Assembly (NCBI GenBank): GCA_964557085.1
Contig: CAZKYS010000065.1
Span: 1-13,751, forward strand
Source of the DNA: Pseudaquidulcibacter sp964557085
GTDB lineage: Bacteria; Pseudomonadota; Alphaproteobacteria; Caulobacterales; Aquidulcibacteraceae
Reading direction: 5' to 3'
Length of the DNA stretch: 13,751 bases
Shown here one piece after another: positions 1-5,782 of the stretch; position 1 is the stretch's first letter, and every line of letters begins with the position of its first letter. The position numbers were made by a program, and so were the translations under genes. The notes beneath the pieces were generated by a model. That model had not been told where the DNA came from. It saw only the letters and a list, made by a program, of their open reading frames with translations, and did no database searches.

Positions 1-413
1 TCGTTGAAAAAACTGGCGCAAAAGTTTCTATCGAAGATGATGGTACAGTTTCAGTTGCATCAAATGAGCAAGAGAAAATTGACGCAGCGGTTAAATGGAT
101 TCGCGGCATCACTGATGAAGCCGAAGTTGGCCATATTTACGAAGGTAAAGTGGTTAAAGTTATGGACTTTGGCGCATTCGTAAACTTCTTTGGTTCAAAA
201 GATGGCCTTGTTCACATTTCACAACTTGCACCGAAAAAAGTTGCGCAAGTTTCTGATGTTGTAAAAGAAGGCGACACTGTAAAAGTGAAACTTATGGGCT
301 TTGACGATCGCGGCAAAATCCGCCTTTCAATGAAAGCGGTTGACCAAGAAACCGGCGAAGACCTAGAAGCCAAACAAGCCGCCGAAAAAGCAGCAGAGAA
401 AACCGAAGAATAG
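1..413 (+). CDS. pnp: Polynucleotide phosphorylase, C-terminal part (partial)
   Basis: This is the 3' end of pnp, cut by the window edge; the reading frame is set by codons starting at base 3. PNPase is the 3'-to-5' phosphorolytic exoribonuclease of the RNA degradosome. The visible protein starts in the tail of the KH RNA-binding domain (VEKTGAKVSIEDDGTVSVAS), followed by a helix (EKIDAAVKWIRGI) and a complete S1 RNA-binding domain from about base 130 (GHIYEGKVVKVMDFGAFVNF, GLVHISQLA, VKEGDTVKVKLMGFDDRGKIRLSMK). It ends in a short Glu/Ala/Lys-rich tail with TAG at 411-413. The S1 wording, especially the ending RLSMKAVDQETGEDLE, matches alphaproteobacterial PNPases as I remember them. The catalytic RNase PH domains lie outside the window. 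A strong terminator follows 17 bases after the stop. Confidence 0.95.
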   Translation, partial: VEKTGAKVSIEDDGTVSVASNEQEKIDAAVKWIRGITDEAEVGHIYEGKVVKVMDFGAFVNFFGSKDGLVHISQLAPKKVAQVSDVVKEGDTVKVKLMGFDDRGKIRLSMKAVDQETGEDLEAKQAAEKAAEKTEE

Positions 414-430
414 TTTTCCAAAAACAATAA

Positions 431-462
431 AAAAAAGCCCCCGAGTTTCGGGGGCTTTTTTT
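431..462 (+). terminator. Rho-independent terminator of pnp, bidirectional
   Basis: The stem GCCCCCGA (437-444) pairs perfectly with TCGGGGGC (448-455) around a 3-base loop. It is flanked by A6 on the left and T7 on the right, so the A/T flanks also pair. Because both strands end in a T run, it can stop pnp from the left and the ffs-dnaX-ybaB transcript from the right, which suits the convergent gene arrangement. Confidence 0.93.
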
Positions 463-474
463 AAACAAAAATGT

Positions 475-512
475 CAAATAATTTTGAAAACCACGCTTTT
501 CAAAATTATTTG
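475..512. repeat. 16-bp perfect inverted repeat, A/T-rich hairpin
   Basis: Bases 475-490 and 497-512 are exact reverse complements around a 6-base loop (CCACGC). The arms are almost all A/T. The hairpin lies between the pnp terminator and the end of ybaB. On the minus strand the arm is followed by ACATTTTTG, so it may act as an extra terminator or RNA-end stabiliser for the ybaB transcript. That role is inference; only the symmetry is seen. Confidence 0.6.
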
Positions 513-524
513 CCCACATAAATC

Positions 525-567
525 CAAGTCGCTGAGTGAGCCGCGAAGCGGCGAAGGTGGCGACTTG
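525..567. repeat. Nested hairpin downstream of ybaB
   Basis: The outer arms CAAGTCGC (525-532) and GCGACTTG (560-567) are exact complements. An inner hairpin, CCGC (541-544) and GCGG (548-551), closes a GAA loop. The sequence is much more G+C-rich than its surroundings and starts 7 bases past the ybaB stop. It resembles short intergenic palindromic units that recur in bacterial genomes, but only one copy is present here, so its repetitive nature is unproven. Confidence 0.5.
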
Positions 568-574
568 AACGCAG

Positions 575-901
575 TTAAAACGGCATTTTAAATCCTGGCG
601 GCAAGTTTAGGCCGCCCATCAAATCTTTTTCCATGCCTTTACGATTTTCATCAAGTTTTTTGCGGGCATCTTCGAATGCGGCTTTGATTAAATCTTCCAA
701 AATTTCCACATCATCAGGAACAAGCAAAGATTTATCAATCGAAATATCACTAAGTTTATTTTCGCCCTGCAAAGATAATTTAACCAATCCACCGCCAGAT
801 TGACCATCGGCGGTTAGAGTTTCCATTTTCTTTTGGGTTTCGGCAACTTTCATTTGCATTGCCTGCATGGATTTCATCAATCCGCCAATATCTTTCATCA
901 T
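575..901 (-). CDS. ybaB: YbaB/EbfC family nucleoid-associated protein
   Basis: A 108-residue protein, the usual size for this family of small dimeric DNA-binding proteins that coat the nucleoid. It has the family's pattern: a Met/Gln/Lys-rich N-terminal helix (MKSMQAMQMKVAETQKKMETL), a Gly-rich turn (DGQSGGGLVKLSL), a central strand region (NKLSDISIDKSLL), then the D-x-EILEDLI-x-AAF-x-DA helix and a Gly/Met/Pro-rich tail (MGGLNLPPGFKMPF). The start at 901 is preceded by GAGG eight bases upstream; the next codon is also ATG, so a one-residue-shorter form is possible. It begins 18 bases after the dnaX stop and is clearly co-transcribed. The common third partner recR is not downstream; pnp in convergent orientation is. 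Confidence 0.93.
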   Translation of the reverse strand: MMKDIGGLMKSMQAMQMKVAETQKKMETLTADGQSGGGLVKLSLQGENKLSDISIDKSLLVPDDVEILEDLIKAAFEDARKKLDENRKGMEKDLMGGLNLPPGFKMPF

Positions 902-919
902 TTCAATAACCTCAAAAAA

Positions 920-2674
920 TTATGCAGTTTTTAATTCATCTTGTTCCCGTATGGCAACAATTTTTGCACCAGGAAAGGTTTTAAGCGCCGCTTTTACTTT
1001 GGCATCTTGTTTGATATGCGCCATTAATTCATCGCGTTCGGCTTTTTTAATTTCTTCAACGGTTTTGCCGCCATTTTCTTCGATATAAACGCGCCATTGT
1101 TTGCCCGTTAATTCGCGCAAAGCCTGTGAAAGGCGCATATGCAATGATTTTGGCGCTTCATGGGTTGGTTCAAAAGCAAATAAACCATCTTCAAGACGGA
1201 CAGGGCGCGCACATCTTTCAAGTTGGGAAACAAGGCCGCGCTCATTACCATCAACCTCAAGGGCGTGAAGCATTTCTTCATAGTTGGCAAATTTATAGGC
1301 TTTGGGCGCATTCGACGGCGCACTTGGGGCATTGCCGCCATTTCCTGCGTTAAAATTTTCACCTGCAACAATGCGCGCCAAATCTTCAGGGCTTGGCATA
1401 TTGCTTGCGCCGCAAAGGCGGATAAGACACATTTCAAGCGCCTGCATCGGGTCGGGCGCGCGTTTATTCTCTTCAATGCCGGTCAAAAGCATTTGCCATA
1501 GACGCCCGATTGCAAGTTTTGAAGTTTGCCCAGCAAGGGCGGCGATACGCGCCATGCCAATTTGGCCTTCAATTTCTTTATAATCATCGCCCATAACGAA
1601 ATATTTTGAAATTTCGTGGGCAATTTCCATAAGGCTTTGGATGATATTTATCGGGCTTGCACCAAAATCATATTGTTCGCGCGCCTCAAGAATTGCACCC
1701 TTTGGATCGGCGGCAATCACTTTTTCAAATAAAGCAAAAACACGGTTTCTGTCCGATAATCCAAGCATGATGCGGATTTGTTCGGCACTTACGATACCTG
1801 TGGTGGTTTCTTGAACAATTGCTTGGTCAAGTAGCGATAAAGCATCACGAACCGAACCCTCGGCGGCACGCGCAATTTGCAAAAGGCCTTCATGTTCGAC
1901 CGCAACATTTTCTTTGGTGCAAATATTATTCAAATGATTTGCCAAAACTTCACGGTCAAGGCGGCGCAAATCAAACCTTTGGCAACGCGAAAGAATAGTT
2001 ACGGGAACTTTTTGGGTTTCAGTGGTTGCGAAAATAAATTTGGTATGTGGCGGTGGCTCTTCAAGGGTTTTCAACAGCGCATTAAATGCCGCCGTTGAAA
2101 GCATGTGAACCTCGTCGATGATATAAACTTTATAGCGGGCTTGGGTTGGGCCATAGCGCACATTATCCAAAAGCTCGCGCATATTATCAACACCAGAGCG
2201 GGAGGCAGCATCAAGTTCTAAAACATCGGGATGGCGGCCTTGGGTAATCGCCTCGCAATGAATACCCTCTTGGGATAAATCCATTGATGGGGCGTGAACC
2301 GCAGGGCTTTCATAATTAAGGGCGCGCGCAATCAATCTTGCAGTTGTGGTTTTACCAATACCGCGCACACCCGTAAGCATAAAGGCATGGGCAATGCGGT
2401 TTTGTTTGAAGGCATTGGTAAGTGTTCTTACCATTGCTTCTTGACCAATTAAATCGTCGAAATTTTGCGGGCGATATTTGCGCGCAAGAACCAAATAAGG
2501 TTTTTGATTTGCCGCTTGCCCTTCTTTTATCCAATCACGTTTTTGTCCATCATCTGTTGGGTCAAAATCTTTTGAAGGGGTGGGCGCACCAAACATATCA
2601 TCGGTTTGGTCGTCGATAATGGCATCGACTTCGGTATCGAATTCATCGTCATCATCGTCGAAATCAATGCTCAT
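920..2674 (-). CDS. dnaX: DNA polymerase III subunit gamma/tau (clamp loader ATPase)
   Basis: A 584-residue DnaX that loads the sliding clamp and bridges the polymerase cores. From ATG at 2674: an acidic N-terminal extension (FDDDDDEFDTEVDAIIDD), then the AAA+ core from about residue 58 (PYLVLARKYRPQNFDDLIGQ). Walker A is GVRGIGKTTTAR (~102-113), Walker B YIIDEVHML (~184-192) and the sensor/arginine-finger motif SRCQRF (~229-234). A Gly/Ala/Pro/Asn-rich linker follows at about 435-460, then the tau-specific C-terminal part. The four-cysteine zinc module of E. coli DnaX is missing; only one Cys (C140, in GIHCEAI) remains. A TTG at 2686 would add four residues, but neither start has a good Shine-Dalgarno sequence, so ATG was preferred. 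The gene starts about 23 bases after the SRP RNA and is followed by ybaB. Confidence 0.95.
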   Translation of the reverse strand: MSIDFDDDDDEFDTEVDAIIDDQTDDMFGAPTPSKDFDPTDDGQKRDWIKEGQAANQKPYLVLARKYRPQNFDDLIGQEAMVRTLTNAFKQNRIAHAFMLTGVRGIGKTTTARLIARALNYESPAVHAPSMDLSQEGIHCEAITQGRHPDVLELDAASRSGVDNMRELLDNVRYGPTQARYKVYIIDEVHMLSTAAFNALLKTLEEPPPHTKFIFATTETQKVPVTILSRCQRFDLRRLDREVLANHLNNICTKENVAVEHEGLLQIARAAEGSVRDALSLLDQAIVQETTTGIVSAEQIRIMLGLSDRNRVFALFEKVIAADPKGAILEAREQYDFGASPINIIQSLMEIAHEISKYFVMGDDYKEIEGQIGMARIAALAGQTSKLAIGRLWQMLLTGIEENKRAPDPMQALEMCLIRLCGASNMPSPEDLARIVAGENFNAGNGGNAPSAPSNAPKAYKFANYEEMLHALEVDGNERGLVSQLERCARPVRLEDGLFAFEPTHEAPKSLHMRLSQALRELTGKQWRVYIEENGGKTVEEIKKAERDELMAHIKQDAKVKAALKTFPGAKIVAIREQDELKTA

Positions 2675-2696
2675 AATTATGCCCAAAAAAAGGAAA

Positions 2697-2796
2697 GGGT
2701 GGAGACCGAACAGCGACCCGCAAAGAAAAACTCGTTACGGCTGCTTTCTTCCGAATCTGACCGGGTTGGCGAGACTTACGTCCACCGCCGATCTCC
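2697..2796 (-). ncRNA. ffs: Small signal recognition particle RNA (4.5S type)
   Basis: On the minus strand the conserved SRP domain IV is readable: GGTCAGA-TTC-GGAA-GAA-AGCAGCC (about 2737-2765), i.e. the GGAA tetraloop with its closing stem and asymmetric-side AGCAGCC. A wider stem forms between CTCG (near 2770) and CGAG (near 2733). The ends pair as GGTGGA (2781-2786) with TCCACC (2698-2703). This RNA with Ffh targets nascent membrane and secreted proteins to FtsY. The 5' end (G at about 2796) is estimated from the promoter and the 3' end from the closing stem; both may be off by several bases. A T7 run on the minus strand (2691-2685) follows the RNA and could end it. The apical stem shows three substitutions from the usual sequence, two of them compensatory. 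Confidence 0.9.
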
Positions 2797-2802
2797 AACT
2801 CC

Positions 2803-2831
2803 TATATCGCCTTTTTAGGTTGTTATTTCAA
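2803..2831 (-). promoter_or_regulatory. Probable sigma-70-type promoter of ffs
   Basis: On the minus strand TTGAAA (2831-2826) matches the -35 consensus at five of six bases. After 17 bases comes GATATA (2808-2803), or the overlapping TATAGG, as a weaker -10. This predicts initiation near 2796, just before the SRP RNA closing stem. No other convincing promoter separates ffs from dnaX. Confidence 0.55.
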
Positions 2832-2856
2832 GGGGGTTTGATGAATAAATTTATTG

Positions 2857-2912
2857 CCCCACCCCTCGAAGGAGGGGAGGTGGATTTTCGCGTTAGCGAA
2901 AAGACGGTGGGG
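2857..2912. repeat. Multi-hairpin intergenic palindromic element
   Basis: Outer arms CCCCACC (2857-2863) and GGTGGGG (2906-2912) enclose two inner hairpins: CCCCTC/GAGGGG (2862-2867 with 2872-2877; it overlaps the outer arm by two bases) and TTTTCGC/GCGAAAA (2885-2891 with 2896-2902, loop GTTA). The three stems would form a three-way junction, typical in form of REP-like dispersed elements in Proteobacteria. It lies in the divergent spacer between ffs and mutS. There is only one copy in this window. Confidence 0.6.
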
Positions 2913-2954
2913 TAACGGCATTATAGTCACGTGCTTTGCCTTTAGGTAACCCCC

Positions 2955-2964
2955 NNNNNNNNNN
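2955..2964. other. Assembly gap (10 N)
   Basis: Ten undetermined bases sit between the multi-hairpin element and a second G/C hairpin. The same round number appears in the mutS gap, so the count is probably a placeholder and the true length is unknown. Repeat content on both sides is a likely reason for the break. Confidence 0.97.
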
Positions 2965-2985
2965 CCAGTCTCGTTTCACTCGACA

Positions 2986-3009
2986 GCCCCCCTTCGATAA
3001 GGGGGGGGC
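2986..3009. repeat. G/C hairpin right of the assembly gap
   Basis: GCCCCCCTT (2986-2994) pairs with AAGGGGGG (2999-3006) around the loop CGAT, with two further G and a C on the right. There is no T run after it on either strand that would make a standard terminator. It may be the other half of a composite repeat interrupted by the N run. Confidence 0.5.
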
Positions 3010-3067
3010 AAAAAGATTCAACAGCAAACCCCTTTAAAGAATCGCCCAATTTTTCTAGTTTGAAACT

Positions 3068-5676
3068 ATGAGTGAAAATGAAAAATCCCCAACGCCTGTT
3101 ATGGCGCAATATCTTAAAGCCAAAGAAGACTATCCCGATGCTTTGGTATTTTTTCGTATGGGCGATTTTTACGAATTATTCTTTGAAGATGCCAAAACCG
3201 CCGCCGCCGCGCTTGATATTGCTTTAANNNNNNNNNNCGCATTCTGCCGAAGGCTATTTGGCAAAATTGGTTCGTTCGGGTTTTAAAGTTGCAATTTGCG
3301 ATCAAATGGAAAGCCCAGAGGAGGCCAAAAAGCGCGGCTATAAATCAATTGTGCGCCGCGAAGTTACGCGCATAATAACCCCTGGCACTTTAACCGAAGA
3401 ATCATTGCTTGATGCACGTTCTAATAATCGCCTTGGTGCGCTGGTTTTTGGCTTGACTGGCATGGATGCCGCCCTTGCATGGGCCGATGTTTCAACTGGT
3501 GAATTTGCGGTAACATCAGGCGACCCACAGCGTCTAATTGACGAAGCATCAGGGCTTAATGTCGGTGAAGGGCTTTTACTTGATAGAGATGCAGGGCGTG
3601 TTGAGGCCAAATTATTCGGCGCAATTTCAGGCTCAATAAGCCCGCGCCCAAGCCTTAAGGGTGATTATAAATCCTGCGAAAGCCTTTTGCTTAAGGGATT
3701 TAATGTTGCAACCTTATCGGGTTTTGATGATTTTTTCGAAACTTGAAATTTCGGCATTGGGCGTGATTTATGATTATGTGCAAAATACCCAAGCAGGTTC
3801 TTTGCCCAAATTAAACCGCCCAATTCGGGTTGAAATTGGTCAATTCATGGCAATCGACCCATCAACCCGTATTTCCCTTGAAATTGAAAAAAGCCAAAAA
3901 GGCACAAAGCAAGGCAGCCTTTTAAATTCCATTGATTTCACCAAAACCCCGCAAGGTGGGCGTCAATTAAATCAAGATTTGGCACGTCCACTTTTTGATA
4001 TTGCAAAAATTAATGATAGATATGATGCAATTTCATTTCTAATTGATAATGAGCGTGCGCTTAACCAAATATCTGACAAATTAAAAGAAACCCCCGATTT
4101 GGCGCGCCCTTTATCGCGTATCGAACTTGGGCGTAGTGGCCCACGCGACTTAGGGGCAATTGCGCGTGGCCTTTCTGCTGCGGGTGAAATTGCACTTTTG
4201 ATTGATAATGTTGCGCCCCAGATTTTGGCAAATTCGGCGCGGGTTTGTAATTTGCAAAATGTGCCGCAATTGGGCAAAATTTGCGCAATCTTAAAAGCTG
4301 CACTTGCCGATGATTTGCCTTTTATCGCGCGTGAAGGTGGTTTTATAAGGCGTGGTTTTGATGCAAGTTTGGATGAATTTGTTACTTTACGTGATGAATC
4401 GCGCCGTCTCATTGCCCAATTAACCGCCCAAGTTTCCGAACTTGCGGGGCAACCGCTTAAGATTAAATACAATAATATCCTTGGCTATTTTATTGAGGCC
4501 ACACCAAAACAAGCCCCGCCATTATTAGAAGCGCCATTAAATCAAACCTTTATTCACCGCCAAACTTTGGCAGGAATGGTAAGATTTACCACCAATGAAT
4601 TAATCGAATTAAATTCAAAAACTGCGCGCGCCCATGAATTGGCACTTTCGCGCGAATTAGAAATTTATGATGAATTATGCGCAAAAATTAGTGCGCAAAA
4701 TGAAAATATTCAGAGTGTAAATGATGCAATCGCCCGCATAGATGTAACTTCATCAATGGCGCAAATGGCAAGTGAATTTAATTGTATTCGCCCAAAATTG
4801 CGCAGTGATAAAAGTTTCACCGCCAAAGCGGCACGCCACATTGTTGTCGAGGCAAGCCTTAAAAAGTCGGGCGGCATATTCACAGGGAATGATTGCGTTT
4901 TAGATGGTGAAGGTCATCAAGGCGCGCGCATCTCCCTTATTACTGGCCCGAATATGGCGGGTAAATCAACCTTTTTGCGGCAAAATGCGGTTTTGGCAAT
5001 TTTGGCGCAGGCGGGTAGTTTTGTTCCTGCGCAATCTTTTGAATTTGGCCTTATTGATAGGGTGTTTTCACGGGTTGGCGCATCCGATGATTTGGCATCG
5101 GGGCAATCAACCTTCATGGTTGAAATGGTCGAAACTGCGGCAATTTTGAACCGTGCATCTGATAAATCATTGGTGATTTTGGATGAAATTGGACGTGGAA
5201 CTGCAACCTTTGATGGCCTTGCAATTGCATGGGCGGTTACAGAGCATTTATATAATATCAATAAATCACGCACGCTTTTTGCCACGCATTATCACGAATT
5301 GACCGCGCTTTCGAATACGTTCGAAGGGCTTTCAAACCTTTCGTTAGAGGCCAAAGACTGGAATGGGGAGCTTATTTTCCTTCATAAAGTTATTGAAGGG
5401 GCTGCCGATAGGTCTTATGGCGTTCATGTTGCAAAGATTGCAGGATTGCCGCCAATTGCGGTAAATCGGGCGCGTGAAATTTTGGATATTTTGGAAGATT
5501 CCAATGCAAAAAAAGATAATTTGATTGATGATTTGCCACTATTTAATGCAAATCCAAGCCAAAATATAATCAAAATAAAATCCAAGGTTGAAGAAATAGT
5601 TGAAAAAATCGACCCGAACGATTTGACCCCAAAACAAGCGCTTGAATTAATTTATGAATTAAAATCAATAAAATAG
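3068..5676 (+). CDS. mutS: DNA mismatch repair protein MutS, interrupted by a gap and a frameshift
   Basis: MutS recognises mismatches and recruits MutL. All parts are present in three reading frames: bases 3068-3227 give the N-terminal mismatch-binding start with the Phe-x-Glu motif (GDFYELF, F34/E36); 3240-~3736 continue domain I and the connector; from ~3737 to TAG at 5674 run the core, clamp and ATPase. Walker A is GPNMAGKS (4945-4968), Walker B LVILDEIGRG (about 5170-5199), followed by LFATHYHEL and the usual end DPNDLTPKQALELIYELK. The 10-N run removes the expected TKRG...IPMCGVP block. Removing one T from the T6 run at 3731-3736 restores a continuous FDDFSKLEISALG. Coding character is intact on both sides, so a sequencing or assembly error is more likely than decay. 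ATG at 3068 has no clear ribosome site. Confidence 0.93.
3228..3237. other. Assembly gap (10 N) inside mutS
   Basis: The base before the gap (A at 3227) would begin the Thr codon of the conserved TKRG, and CG at 3238-3239 would end the codon before HSAEGYL. Roughly 17-18 residues are expected between, so about 50 bases are missing rather than 10. The frame change across the N run also shows that the number 10 is not literal. Confidence 0.95.
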
Positions 5677-5686
5677 CGCTATTTTA
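5669..5686. repeat. 18-bp perfect palindrome over the mutS stop codon
   Basis: TAAAATAGCGCTATTTTA is fully self-complementary and contains the TAG stop (5674-5676). As RNA it can fold as a short stem with a GCGC loop, ending in TTTTA. It could be a weak terminator for mutS, a protein-binding site, or chance. The 106-base spacer to the next gene is very A/T-rich; I see no convincing promoter or Shine-Dalgarno there. Confidence 0.45.
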
Positions 5687-5782
5687 CCTGTTTAATTTAT
5701 TAAAATCTCATTAAAATAAAGATAAATTTTTATCCATAGATTTTATTTGATTTTATGTTTTACAAGCTAAAGTAGCATAACT

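Noticed and set aside
1028..1060. A6 run in dnaX as a programmed frameshift site making a short gamma form
   Set aside because: On the coding strand the run reads ATT AAA AAA GCC, so it is not in the X-XXY-YYZ phase needed for -1 slippage, and it lies close to the C-terminus where a frameshift would not produce a gamma-like protein.
2675..2686. TTG start for dnaX four codons upstream
   Set aside because: It overlaps the T run that follows the SRP RNA and has no ribosome-binding sequence; ATG at 2674 is the simpler start, though not proven.
3114..3305. Minus-strand reading frame across the second N gap
   Set aside because: It is a shadow of mutS, runs through undetermined bases, and has no start signals or recognisable product.
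3068..5676. mutS as a decayed pseudogene
   Set aside because: Apart from one homopolymer indel and one gap the gene is complete with all catalytic motifs; local sequence quality is the better explanation.
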